Positions 16,696 to 26,920 of a stretch of DNA of 64,000 bases are shown here, one piece after another. This DNA comes from CAZKWG01 sp964615375 (GTDB lineage: Bacteria > Myxococcota_A > UBA796 > CAZKWG01): the NCBI GenBank assembly GCA_964615375.1, contig CAZTOW010000025.1, forward strand, positions 1 to 64,000. The letters are read 5' to 3'. Under the pieces are notes generated by a model. The model saw nothing but the letters and a program-made list of their open reading frames with translations. It was not told the origin of the DNA and did not search any database. The position numbers were made by a program, and so were the translations under genes. Position 1 is the first letter of the stretch. Every line of letters starts with the position of its first letter.

Positions 16696-17709
16696 ATGCA
16701 GGTCGGAATCGTCGGCTTCCCGGGCAGCGGGAAGTCCACCGTGTTCAAGGCGCTCTCGCCCGGCGGCGGCGGAGATCGCGGCGGCGTCACCTTCGGCAAC
16801 ATCAAGGTCCCCGACGGCCGCGTGGATCGCCTGGCGGCGATCTTCAAGCCGAAGAAGACCACCTACGCCGAGATCACCTTCATGGACGTCGCGGGCAGCG
16901 GCAAGGTGGGCGGCGCGTTCTCGCCCGCCGTCATCCAGGCCATGCGCAACGCCGACGTGCTGGCCCACGTCATCCGGGCCTTCGAGAGCCCGTTCCACGA
17001 GGAGCCGCCCACGCCCGAGCGCGACCGGCAGGCCTTCGCCGACGAGCTCGTGCTGCTGGACCTCGGCGTGCTGGAGAAGATGCAGGAGCGCTGGCGCAAG
17101 ACCAACAAGAAGGGCGCGGAGATGGACACGCTCGACCGGGCGGTGGACGCGCTCAACAACGGTCAGCCGCTGCGCGAGCTCGGCTTCACCGAGGTGGAGC
17201 GCGCCGTCTTCCAGGGCGTGCAGCTCCTCTCCATCCGGCCGCTGATCACGGTCTACAACCTGTCGGAGGACGCCTGGGCCTCGAGCCCGCTGCGCACCTC
17301 GCCGGGCGAGAACGCCATCGCCATCTGCGGCGCCATCGAGGCGGAGATCGCCGACATGGCCGCCGACGAGCAGAGCGACTTCCTCCAGGGCCTTGGGCTG
17401 GGCGAGCCCGCGCGCAACACCTTCATCCGCGCCGCCTACACAATGCTGGACCTGATCAGCTTCCTCACGGCGGGCGAGGACGAGTGCCGCGCCTGGAACA
17501 TCAAGCGGGGCACGAACGCGCGCAAGGCCGCCGGGCGCATCCACTCCGACCTGGAGCGCGGCTTCATCCGCGCCGAGGTGTACCGCACGGAGGACCTGGA
17601 GCACTACAAGAACGAGGCGGCCCTGCGCTCGGCGGGCAAGATCCGGCTGGAAGGAAAAGAGTATGTGGTGCAGGATGGGGACGTGATGAACATCCGATTC
17701 AACGTCTGA
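16696..17709 (+). CDS. YchF-like GTPase/ATPase, divergent, with TGS domain
   Basis: A 337-residue P-loop protein. G1 is GFPGSGKST (residues 7-15), G3 is DVAG, and the G4 equivalent is NLSE, as in the YchF/Ola1 group, which prefers ATP. The C-terminal TGS domain is present (FLTAGEDECRAWNIKRGTNA, then EGKEYVVQDGDVMNIRFNV). Compared with typical YchF (about 363 residues) it lacks the G-rich loop after DxxG and other conserved stretches, so it may be a specialised paralogue rather than the housekeeping ribosome-associated protein. It stands upstream of DUF4336 and YkgJ-like genes on the same strand. Confidence 0.8.
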   Translation: MQVGIVGFPGSGKSTVFKALSPGGGGDRGGVTFGNIKVPDGRVDRLAAIFKPKKTTYAEITFMDVAGSGKVGGAFSPAVIQAMRNADVLAHVIRAFESPFHEEPPTPERDRQAFADELVLLDLGVLEKMQERWRKTNKKGAEMDTLDRAVDALNNGQPLRELGFTEVERAVFQGVQLLSIRPLITVYNLSEDAWASSPLRTSPGENAIAICGAIEAEIADMAADEQSDFLQGLGLGEPARNTFIRAAYTMLDLISFLTAGEDECRAWNIKRGTNARKAAGRIHSDLERGFIRAEVYRTEDLEHYKNEAALRSAGKIRLEGKEYVVQDGDVMNIRFNV

Positions 17710-17724
17710 GGCCCCGGAGCCCCC

Positions 17725-18396
17725 TTGCTGCGTCCTCTCGCCCGCGACCTCTGGGTCGCCGAACACCCGCAGACCTACTACGGCGTGCGCGTCGGCGCGC
17801 GCATGACGCTGGTGCGGCTGGAGGACGGCGCGCTGTGGATGCACTCGGCCGTCCCCATCGACGACGCCGGACAGGCCGAGATCGACCAGATCGGGCCCGT
17901 CCAACACATCGTCGTGCCCAACGCGCTCCATCACCTCTACGCCACCGCGGCGCTGGCGCGCTGGCCGGCGGCGACCCTGTACGCTCCGCCGGGCCTGGGG
18001 GAGCGCATGGACCTGCCCCCGCACACCCCGCTCCTGGAGACGCCGCCCGCGGGCTGGCGACGGCAGATCGATCAGGCACAGCTGGGCGGGGCCCCGAAGC
18101 TGGGCGAGGTCGTCTTCCATCACCGGGCGACCAGGACCCTGATCGCCACGGACCTCTTCTTCAACCTCCACGGCGTGGAGCACTGGTGGTCGCGCGCGGT
18201 CCTGAAGCTGGACGGCGCCCTGGACCAGTTCGCGCTGCCCAGCTCCGTCCGGCGGCTCATCAAGGACCCGGGCGCCGCGCGGACCAGCGCCGACCGCCTC
18301 CTGATGTGGGACTTCGACCGCGTGATCATGGCCCACGGGGAGATCCTGGAGACCGGCGGCCGGGACGCGGTCGCCCGCGCGCTCACCACCTTCTGA
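17725..18396 (+). CDS. DUF4336 family protein (metallo-beta-lactamase-fold-like)
   Basis: A 223-residue protein with family landmarks: LWVAEHPQTYYGVRVGARMT at the N-terminus, VPNALHHLYATAALARWPAA (replacing the HxHxDH site), FNLHGVEHWWSR, and a C-terminal MWDFDRVIMAHGEILETGG. The family is related to metallo-beta-lactamases but usually lacks the full metal site; its function is unknown. It starts at TTG 17725 with CCGGAG nearby, 15 bases after the YchF-like gene, and is followed by the YkgJ-like gene, so all three probably share a transcript. Confidence 0.72.
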   Translation: MLRPLARDLWVAEHPQTYYGVRVGARMTLVRLEDGALWMHSAVPIDDAGQAEIDQIGPVQHIVVPNALHHLYATAALARWPAATLYAPPGLGERMDLPPHTPLLETPPAGWRRQIDQAQLGGAPKLGEVVFHHRATRTLIATDLFFNLHGVEHWWSRAVLKLDGALDQFALPSSVRRLIKDPGAARTSADRLLMWDFDRVIMAHGEILETGGRDAVARALTTF

Positions 18397-18403
18397 GGCC
18401 GAC

Positions 18404-19522
18404 ATGGACGCGCGCACGCCCGCCGACGCCCGCTGGTCCTGCCGCTCCTGCGGGAGCTGCTGTCACCTGAACCGCCTCGGCCCGGTGGAGCCCGAGATCA
18501 TCGAGGGGCTGCGGGCGCGCGACGTGGCCTCCCTCTGGCCCCCCGCCGCCCTCCAGCCCTGGGTCTGGGAGGCGCCGGCCCCCGACGGCGGCACGCACGC
18601 CTTCCTCGCCCACACCGATGGGCACTGCGTCTTCCTGCGGGAAGACCAGCTCTGCGCGATCCACGCCCTCTTCGGGGCGGAGGCCAAGCCGGGCTTCTGC
18701 CGGGAGTACCCGCTGCACCTGGTCCAGGACGGGCGCGGGCTGGCCCTGGTGGCGCGGGACGACTGCGGGGGGCTGCACCGCAGCTTCGAGGACGGGGAGG
18801 CGCTCGCGGCGCAGGTGGACGCGGTCGCGGCGCTGCCGAGGGTGGTCCCACGGGGAACCTGGGCTCCCCGTCTGGTGCGCGCCCTGCCGGATCTGGAGGT
18901 CGCAGGCGAGGTCTGGCTCGACTGGGAGGCGGAGCTGCTCTCCCTCCTGGACGGGATGCGCGAGGACCCGCCCCCCCCGGAGGGCATGGTCGCGGCCCTG
19001 CGCGGGCGCCTCTTCGAGCTGGCGAGCATGGACGCGCCGGAGATCGATCCGGTGCGCTACCCCGTCGCCGTGCGCGCCGCCCTGGAGGGGGTCTACCGGG
19101 CGCTGGAGGCGGCACAGCGTAGCGCCCCTCCCGGGATCTCCGCCTGGGAACAGGGCTTCATCGCGCGCAACCTGGTCACGCTCGGTCGGGCGCGGGCGCG
19201 CATGGCCGAGGACTGGGGCGCGCTCGACGACCCGCTGGATCTGTCCGCCCGCCGCTACCTCTGCCTGGTCCTGAGGGGCCAGATCCTCGGCAAGCAGCTC
19301 CACGCGCACGGCGGGGTGGCCGAGGGGCTGGGGGCCTGGCTGCTGGACGCGGCCATCGCCCGCGCGGGCCAGCCGGAGGAGAGCGCGCTCCCCCTCTCGG
19401 CGGAGCCCCTGGGTGCCGCGCTCTCCAGCTGGAGGAAGCTGAGCCTGAACGCCATGATGCAGCGCATCCTCAAGCTCACGCGCCCCGCCCTGGTGGACGC
19501 CTTCCTCAACGCGGAGGGCTGA
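18404..19522 (+). CDS. YkgJ/FliB-like cysteine-cluster protein
   Basis: A 372-residue protein. The N-terminal cluster CRSCGSCC (about residues 13-20) and the later pattern C-x-FL-x5-C-x-IH with KPGFCREYPL are the Cys ligands of the YkgJ/zinc- or iron-binding family, some members of which (FliB) methylate lysines of flagellin. The C-terminal 230 residues are helical and unassigned. No flagellar genes are visible, so a lysine N-methylase role is only a possibility. It follows DUF4336 by seven bases. Confidence 0.75.
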   Translation: MDARTPADARWSCRSCGSCCHLNRLGPVEPEIIEGLRARDVASLWPPAALQPWVWEAPAPDGGTHAFLAHTDGHCVFLREDQLCAIHALFGAEAKPGFCREYPLHLVQDGRGLALVARDDCGGLHRSFEDGEALAAQVDAVAALPRVVPRGTWAPRLVRALPDLEVAGEVWLDWEAELLSLLDGMREDPPPPEGMVAALRGRLFELASMDAPEIDPVRYPVAVRAALEGVYRALEAAQRSAPPGISAWEQGFIARNLVTLGRARARMAEDWGALDDPLDLSARRYLCLVLRGQILGKQLHAHGGVAEGLGAWLLDAAIARAGQPEESALPLSAEPLGAALSSWRKLSLNAMMQRILKLTRPALVDAFLNAEG

Positions 19523-19556
19523 GCCGCGGGCTGGGGCGAAAAATTTTCTTCGCGGC

Positions 19557-19585
19557 TTGCGCCTCAGGGAGCGGGCCGGTACGAT
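19557..19585 (+). promoter_or_regulatory. Sigma70-like promoter of the TadG-like gene
   Basis: TTGCGC (19557-19562) and TACGAT (19580-19585) are 17 bases apart, 35 bases ahead of the ATG at 19621. A GGGAGG ribosome binding site follows near 19611. An AT tract (GAAAAATTTTC, 19538-19548) lies just upstream and may serve as an UP element. Otherwise the 98-base gap holds nothing recognisable. Confidence 0.5.
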
Positions 19586-19620
19586 AGAAGAGCGGATCTG
19601 GGAAGATCCTGGGAGGCACC

Positions 19621-20901
19621 ATGGCGCGTGGAGCTCGACGTCGCGACAGGCGCGGCGGCATCGTCATCATCGTCGCCATCTCGCTGGCGGTGCTCTCCGG
19701 CTTCGTCGCGCTGAGCTTCGACATCGGCTACGCGCGTCTGATGCGCACGCGCCTGGACATGGCGTTGGAGGCGGCCAGTCACGCCGCCGCGCTCGAGCTG
19801 GACGGCACCGACGACGGCGTGGACGAGGCCATCTCGGCCGCCATCGCCATGGCGGAGAAGGCCACCATCGTCGGCGAGACCCTCTCCATCAGCAACGACG
19901 ACGTGGAGTTCGGCGTCTGGGACGACAACCTGCGCACCTTCAGCTCCGAGACCGACGCCACGCTGATCAACGCGGTTCGCGTGAGCGCCGACGTCACCAT
20001 CCCGCTCTTCTTCGGGCTGATCGCCTTCGACGAGGACTCGGTGGGCGGGCTGGATCTCAACGTCACGCAGCTCGCGACCTCCGGCGTGCCCGGCCCCGCC
20101 CGCTCCAGCCCCTGTGTGCTCCCGCTGGTCATCCCGTCCTGCCACCTGGACGCCGACGGCGACGACACCCTCGACGTGGGCGCGCAGGGCAAGCTCTTCG
20201 ACGCGGGCGGCTGCGCCAACACGATGATCACCAGCTCCAGCTACCTGCAGGCCTTCATGGCGACGCCCGGCGCCTTCTCCGTGGGCAAGGTGAAGAACCT
20301 GCTCACGAACTGCGAGGAGTACGGGACCATCAGCATGGACGACGCGCTCGGCGCGGAGGTCTTCATCCGTGTGGACCACGCCTCGCTGAACAACTCGGGC
20401 GGGGTGATGGAGACCATCGCCACCACCATCGGCTCGTCTACCACCAGCCTGGACAGCCGCTGGACGGGGACCCCTACCCACCTCACGGGGAGCGTGGTGA
20501 CCTCGGCGAACTACGGAAAGACCATCGAGGGCCCCATCCCCGTGGTGGAATTCTCCGGCTGGGACTGCGACTCGGCCATCGGCAACGACGACACGGAGGC
20601 CTCCGCCCTGGACGGAGTGGTGATCGGCTTCGTGTGGGGCGCCATCTACGACGCCCAGAAGCGCTGCGTGAAGGACGGCACCGGCGCGGCGGCCGCGACC
20701 TGCTCCTTCGCCAGCGGCGACAAGTGCTCGCTCACCGTCACGGGCTCGGGCGCCACCGCGATGTCCAACGCCGACCGCAACCCGCACCTCCGCTTCCGCA
20801 TCGACGTGGACAACGACTACGAGGTCCAGGGCGCGAGCTCGGGGGGCGATCTGGACTGGGGCGTGCTGGGCCAGGGCACTATCCGGCTGATCCCGCAGTA
20901 G
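19621..20901 (+). CDS. TadG/TadE-like pilus assembly protein
   Basis: A 426-residue protein with a basic start and one N-terminal membrane helix (GGIVIIVAISLAVLSGFVAL), followed by SFDIGYARLMRTRLDMALEAASHAAALEL. This is the pattern of TadG-type putative Flp pilus-assembly proteins, where an N-terminal helix anchors a large periplasmic domain. The long Asp/Gly/Ser/Thr-rich remainder contains several Cys pairs and Asp-rich loops (DADGDDTLDVG), which may bind calcium. It may work with the Flp pilin at 13269-13457. No TadA-C ATPase or secretin genes are present in the window. Confidence 0.72.
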   Translation: MARGARRRDRRGGIVIIVAISLAVLSGFVALSFDIGYARLMRTRLDMALEAASHAAALELDGTDDGVDEAISAAIAMAEKATIVGETLSISNDDVEFGVWDDNLRTFSSETDATLINAVRVSADVTIPLFFGLIAFDEDSVGGLDLNVTQLATSGVPGPARSSPCVLPLVIPSCHLDADGDDTLDVGAQGKLFDAGGCANTMITSSSYLQAFMATPGAFSVGKVKNLLTNCEEYGTISMDDALGAEVFIRVDHASLNNSGGVMETIATTIGSSTTSLDSRWTGTPTHLTGSVVTSANYGKTIEGPIPVVEFSGWDCDSAIGNDDTEASALDGVVIGFVWGAIYDAQKRCVKDGTGAAAATCSFASGDKCSLTVTGSGATAMSNADRNPHLRFRIDVDNDYEVQGASSGGDLDWGVLGQGTIRLIPQ

Positions 20902-20934
20902 GCGCCTTGCACGGCGCCTAGTTTCTGCTATGAT
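20899..20934 (+). promoter_or_regulatory. Hairpin followed by promoter of the acyl-CoA synthetase gene
   Basis: A perfect 8-bp inverted repeat TAGGCGCC / GGCGCCTA (20899-20906, 20913-20920) begins on the stop codon of the TadG-like gene. Its loop TTGCAC (20907-20912) is a good -35 box, and TATGAT (20929-20934) lies 16 bases further on. A GTTTC stretch follows the stem, so a weak terminator is possible as well. The arrangement suggests a terminator or operator overlapping the promoter for the gene at 20962. Confidence 0.55.
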
Positions 20935-20961
20935 CTCGTCTCCCCGCACCCAGGAGCGCGT

Positions 20962-22788
<1,827 letters not shown>

Positions 22789-22826
22789 GCCACCAGGGGC
22801 CCCGGGAACAGGTTAAGCGGCGCGGC

Positions 22827-24119
22827 ATGTCCGGCAGCCGCATCCCGGGGTTCTACAAGCTCTCGCCCGACGCCCGAAGGCGCGTCCTCGCCCAGCGCCT
22901 TCGCCTGGAGCCGGGCGAGCTCCACGCCTTCGATCCAGGCTCGCTCTCGCTCGAGGCGGCGGATCTGGCCATCGAGAACGCCGTGGGCGGGCTCGCCCTG
23001 CCCCTGGGCGTGGGCGTGAACCTCCTGGTCAACGGCCAGGACGTGCTGGTGCCCATGGCGGTGGAGGAGCCGTCGGTGGTGGCGGCGGTCTCCAACATGG
23101 GCCAGCTGGTGCGCCGAGCCGGTGGCTTTCGCGCGGACGCCGACCGGAGCGTGATGATCGGGCAGGTGCAGCTGGTCTGCGTGTCCGACGCCGAGGCCGC
23201 CATCCAGCGACTGGAGGCCGAGCGGGAGGCCCTGCTCGCCCTCGCCGAGACCGTCCACCCTCGCCTGACGGAGCGCGGCGGCGGCGTGGTGGGGATGGAG
23301 CTGCGCGCGGTCCGCTACGAGGAGCCGGGGCAGGCGCCCGAGGACATGGTCGTGGTCCACCTCAAGCTGGACTGCGTGGACGCCATGGGCGCGAACATGA
23401 TCAACACGCTCTGCGAGCGGATGGCCCCGGAGATCGCCCGGATCACGGGGGAGCGCACCGGGCTGCGCATCCTGTCCAACCTGGCCAGCGAGCGCCTGGC
23501 CCGCGCGAGCTGCTCGCTGTCCCCGGAGCACCTGGACGGGCCCGACGGCCCCGGCGCCGAGATCGCGGCGGGGATCGCCTCGGCCTACCGCTTCGCCTGG
23601 GCCGACCCCTGGCGCGCCGCGACCCACAACAAGGGCATCATGAACGGCATCGACCCGGTGCTCATCGCCACCGGGAACGACTGGCGGGCCAACGAGGCCG
23701 GCGCGCACGCCTGGGCGGCGCGGGACGGGCGATATCGGAGCCTCTCCCGCTGGATCGTCGACGAGCGCGGCGTCCTGCACGGGAGCCTGGAGCTCCCGCT
23801 CCAGGTGGGCGTGGTCGGCGGGGGTGGGCGCACCCACCCGGGCGTCCAGCTCGCGCTGCGCATGCTGGGGAACCCGCGCGCCCGTGAGCTCTCCGCCCTC
23901 ATCGCCGCCGTCGGGCTCGCCCAGAACCTGGGCGCCCTGCGCGCGCTGGCCACCGAGGGCATCCAGCGCGGCCACATGCGCATGCACGCCCGGACCATCG
24001 CCGCTCAGGCCGGCGCCTGCGACGTGGCCGACGTGGAGGCGGTGGTGCGCGGGCTCTGCGAGAGCGGGGACTTCTCGGTGGAGCGCGCGCGTCAGATCCT
24101 CGCCGGGCTGCGCTCGTGA
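22827..24119 (+). CDS. mvaA: Hydroxymethylglutaryl-CoA reductase, class II
   Basis: A 430-residue enzyme that makes mevalonate from HMG-CoA. The catalytic residues of class II enzymes can be placed: Glu80/81 in VEEPSVV, Lys269 in NKGIMNGI, Asp285 in GNDWRA and His383 in GHMRMHAR; the Lys-Asp-His spacing equals that of the Pseudomonas mevalonii enzyme. The ENAVGG dimer motif is at 50-55. It is the first gene of the mevalonate operon and overlaps the mevalonate kinase start (24116-24119). No strong Shine-Dalgarno is seen; a GGTTAA element lies 12 bases upstream of the ATG. Confidence 0.95.
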   Translation: MSGSRIPGFYKLSPDARRRVLAQRLRLEPGELHAFDPGSLSLEAADLAIENAVGGLALPLGVGVNLLVNGQDVLVPMAVEEPSVVAAVSNMGQLVRRAGGFRADADRSVMIGQVQLVCVSDAEAAIQRLEAEREALLALAETVHPRLTERGGGVVGMELRAVRYEEPGQAPEDMVVVHLKLDCVDAMGANMINTLCERMAPEIARITGERTGLRILSNLASERLARASCSLSPEHLDGPDGPGAEIAAGIASAYRFAWADPWRAATHNKGIMNGIDPVLIATGNDWRANEAGAHAWAARDGRYRSLSRWIVDERGVLHGSLELPLQVGVVGGGGRTHPGVQLALRMLGNPRARELSALIAAVGLAQNLGALRALATEGIQRGHMRMHARTIAAQAGACDVADVEAVVRGLCESGDFSVERARQILAGLRS

Positions 24120-25048
24120 GCGTGGCGGAGGCGAGCGCCTTCGCGCCGGGCAAGCTGATCCTGGCCGGCGAGCACGCGGTGGTCTACGGGCACCCCGCCA
24201 TCGCCGTCGCGGTGGATCGCGGGACCTGGGCGCTCGCCCGGCGCCGGCCCGGCCCCTCGGGGGTGGACCGCTCCACGCTGGTGGGAGACGACGGCGAAGA
24301 GCAGCCCTTCCCCGAGGATGATCGCCTGGTGCCCGCCCTGCGGACGGTGCTCCCGGAGACGGGCGTCGGCCTGGAAATCCGCACCGACCTGCCCATCGGC
24401 CGGGGCATGGGGTCCTCGGCCTCGCTCGCCGTGGCGGTGGTGCGCGCGACCGCCGCGCTTCAGGGCGAGCCCGCCGACATCCAGACCTGCATCGCCCGGG
24501 GATTCGCGGTCGAGCGCGTCTTTCACGGCACCCCCAGCGGGCTCGACCACACCGTCTCCGCCCGCGGCGGGGCGCTCTGGTACCGCCGCGGCCCCGAGGG
24601 CCTGGAGCTGCGCCCGCTCCGGCTCCCGCCCCTCGCGCTGGTGGTGCTGGACTCGGGGTGCGCGGGGAACACCGCCAGCATGGTGGCGGGGGTGCGCGCG
24701 CGGCGGCCCGGCGTCGATGGCGCGCTGGAGCGCATCGGCGCCCTGGTCGGCGAGCTCGAGGCCGCGCTCGCGGCGGGGGACCTCCAGGCGGCCGGGGCCC
24801 TGCTGGACGAGGACCACCGCCTGCTCGCCGAGATCGGGGTGTCTACGCCGGACCTCGACCGCCTCGTCTCCCTGGCCCGAGGCGCTGGGGCCCTGGGCGC
24901 CAAGCTGGCCGGGGCGGGCGGCGGCGGGGTGGTCCTGGCCCTGGTCCGCGAGGCCGAGCCCCTGCTCCTGGCGGCCCGCGCCCACGGCGTCCGCGCCTTC
25001 TCCGCCGGCCTCTCCCCGGCCACCGAGGACAGCCCATGCCCACCGTGA
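24116..25048 (+). CDS. mvk: Mevalonate kinase
   Basis: A 310-residue GHMP kinase phosphorylating mevalonate. The N-terminal APGKLILAGEHAVVYGHPAI motif, the ATP-binding LPIGRGMGSSASLAV loop, and the C-terminal KLAGAGGGGVVLAL are all present. GTPSGLDHTVSARGG is specific for mevalonate kinases over the other GHMP enzymes of the pathway. Start GTG 24116 overlaps the HMGR stop by four bases, and its last 13 bases overlap the decarboxylase gene, so translation is tightly coupled. Confidence 0.95.
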   Translation: MSVAEASAFAPGKLILAGEHAVVYGHPAIAVAVDRGTWALARRRPGPSGVDRSTLVGDDGEEQPFPEDDRLVPALRTVLPETGVGLEIRTDLPIGRGMGSSASLAVAVVRATAALQGEPADIQTCIARGFAVERVFHGTPSGLDHTVSARGGALWYRRGPEGLELRPLRLPPLALVVLDSGCAGNTASMVAGVRARRPGVDGALERIGALVGELEAALAAGDLQAAGALLDEDHRLLAEIGVSTPDLDRLVSLARGAGALGAKLAGAGGGGVVLALVREAEPLLLAARAHGVRAFSAGLSPATEDSPCPP

Positions 25049-25992
25049 CCGCCATCGCGCACCCGAACATCGCGCTGATCAAGTACTGGGGCAAGCGGGA
25101 CAGGGCCTTGAACCTGCCGTCCACCAGCAGCCTCTCGCTGACCCTGGACACCTACCGCACGCGCACCACCCTGACCTGGGGCGCAGACCGGGACCAGATG
25201 CTGGTCAACGGCCGGGAGGCCGCCCCCACCGAGCTCGGCCGCGCCGCGCGCTTCCTGGACCTCCTCGATCCGAAGCGCCCGCCCTGCCTCATCGACACCG
25301 ACAACAACTTCCCCACGGCCGCCGGGCTGGCGTCCTCGTCCTCGGGCTTCGCGGCCCTCGCCCTGGCCGCCAGCGTGGCCTCGGGCGCGCGCCTGCCCCC
25401 CGCCGCCCTCTCCGCCCTGGCTCGCCGGGGCTCGGGCTCGGCCTGTCGCAGCCTCTGGGGGGGCTGGGTGGTCTGGGACCGCGGCCAGCGCCCCGACGGC
25501 ACCGACAGCGTGGGGGCGCCGCTGGCCCCGCGCGAGCACTGGGACGTACGGCTGGTGGTGGCGATGATCGCCGCGGGCCGCAAGGCCGTGGGCTCCACCG
25601 AGGGCATGATCCGCACCCAGGAGACCAGCCCGCTCTACCCCGGCTGGGTGGAGAGCTCGGCCGACGATCTGGCGAGGGCGCGGCGGGCGGTGCTGGACCG
25701 CGATCTCGTGACGCTCGGGCACGTCATGGAGCACTCCGCGCTCAAGATGCACGCCACCATGCTCGCCGCCCGCCTGCCCATCCGCTACTGGAAGCCCGCC
25801 ACGCTGGCCGCCCTGGACGCGGTGGAGGAGCTGCGGCGCGACGGCGTCCAGGCCTTCTACACCATGGACGCCGGTCCCAACGTCAAGGTGCTCTGCCTGG
25901 CCGAGCACGCCGAGCGCGTGGCCGAGGCCCTGCGGGCGGTGGTCGGGGACGCCACGGTGCTGGGCGTGGGCGGGGACGCGAGGGTCCTGTGA
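25036..25992 (+). CDS. mvaD: Diphosphomevalonate decarboxylase
   Basis: A 318-residue GHMP enzyme that converts diphosphomevalonate to isopentenyl diphosphate. Motifs: AHPNIALIKYWGKRD (residues 7-21), NNFPTAAGLASSSSGFAAL with the phosphate loop, RRGSGSACRSLWGGWV (catalytic region) and YTMDAGPNVKVL near the end. Start ATG 25036 lies inside the mevalonate kinase gene, an overlap of 13 bases in another frame. Some archaea use phosphomevalonate decarboxylases of this fold, but the kinase next door supports the classical route. Confidence 0.95.
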   Translation: MPTVTAIAHPNIALIKYWGKRDRALNLPSTSSLSLTLDTYRTRTTLTWGADRDQMLVNGREAAPTELGRAARFLDLLDPKRPPCLIDTDNNFPTAAGLASSSSGFAALALAASVASGARLPPAALSALARRGSGSACRSLWGGWVVWDRGQRPDGTDSVGAPLAPREHWDVRLVVAMIAAGRKAVGSTEGMIRTQETSPLYPGWVESSADDLARARRAVLDRDLVTLGHVMEHSALKMHATMLAARLPIRYWKPATLAALDAVEELRRDGVQAFYTMDAGPNVKVLCLAEHAERVAEALRAVVGDATVLGVGGDARVL

Positions 25993-26912
25993 GCGCCCTC
26001 CAGCAGCCTGGCTGCCCCCCCACCGCCCCTCCCCCGCCCTTCGACGTGCTCTCGCCGGGCAAGATCGTCATCGTGGGCGAGTACGCCGTGCTGGACGGGG
26101 CGCCCGCCATCGTGCAGGCCATCGATCGCGGCGTCCGCTGCGAGGTCCGCGCGAGCACCGGCGGCGAGGACCCGCAGGTGGAGACGCCCGACGGCGACGA
26201 TCGCTTCGTGCGCCCCGCGCTGGAGGGCGCCCCGCCCGCACACTACCGCTTCTCCGCCTGGAACCCCGTGGATCTCCCCGGCAAGCCAGGCTTCGGCGGC
26301 TCGGCCTCGGCCTGCGTGGCGGCCTGCGTCGCCGCCGGGCGCCCGCCAGAGCAGGCGCTGATCATCCACCGCGCCGTGCAGGGGGGCGGCTCGGGCCTGG
26401 ACGTGGCGGCCAGCATCGCCGGAGGCACGATCCTGTTCCAGAGAGGCAAGGTTGTTCCTTTATCAAACAATCTTGTCTTTTCCATCATCTTTGCTGGAAA
26501 CAGCGCGTCCACCGGGCCGCGGGTGCTGCAGTACCAGCGCTGGTCTGGGCGCGAGCGCTTCGTGGAGGCCTCCGAGGCCCTCGTGCTGCTCTTCCCCGCG
26601 GACCCGCTCCCCGTGATGCGTGAGGCCGCAGACCTGCTGGTAGAGATGGCGGGTCGGGCCGGGCTGGACTATCTCACCCCAGGGCTCGCGCGGATCATGG
26701 CGCTGGCGCGGGAGCACGGCGGGGCGGCCAAGCCCTCGGGGGCGGGAGGTGGGGACTGCGCCGTGGCGCTCCTGCCCGATCCCGAGTCCCGGCTGGCCTT
26801 CGAGCGCGCCTGCGCCGCCGAGGGCCTGCCCCCCATCTCCGCCCACCCCGCCCCCGGCGCCCGGGTCGTCGCGGCTGGCGCCTCAGCGGCGGGGCCCCCG
26901 ACAGAGCGATAA
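25989..26912 (+). CDS. Phosphomevalonate kinase-like GHMP kinase
   Basis: A 307-residue GHMP-fold protein with LSPGKIVIVGEYAVLDGAPAIV at the N-terminus, a short GFGGSASACVA phosphate loop and a C-terminal KPSGAGGGDCAVAL. With mevalonate kinase and the decarboxylase assigned, it fills the remaining phosphomevalonate kinase step. Start GTG 25989 overlaps the decarboxylase stop by four bases. An AT-rich segment (26445-26505), including a TTA leucine codon, interrupts the GC-rich gene where the substrate motif FAGNSAST is encoded. Specificity for phosphomevalonate is inferred from pathway completeness. Confidence 0.88.
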   Translation: MSALQQPGCPPTAPPPPFDVLSPGKIVIVGEYAVLDGAPAIVQAIDRGVRCEVRASTGGEDPQVETPDGDDRFVRPALEGAPPAHYRFSAWNPVDLPGKPGFGGSASACVAACVAAGRPPEQALIIHRAVQGGGSGLDVAASIAGGTILFQRGKVVPLSNNLVFSIIFAGNSASTGPRVLQYQRWSGRERFVEASEALVLLFPADPLPVMREAADLLVEMAGRAGLDYLTPGLARIMALAREHGGAAKPSGAGGGDCAVALLPDPESRLAFERACAAEGLPPISAHPAPGARVVAAGASAAGPPTER

Positions 26913-26920
26913 AGGAACCC

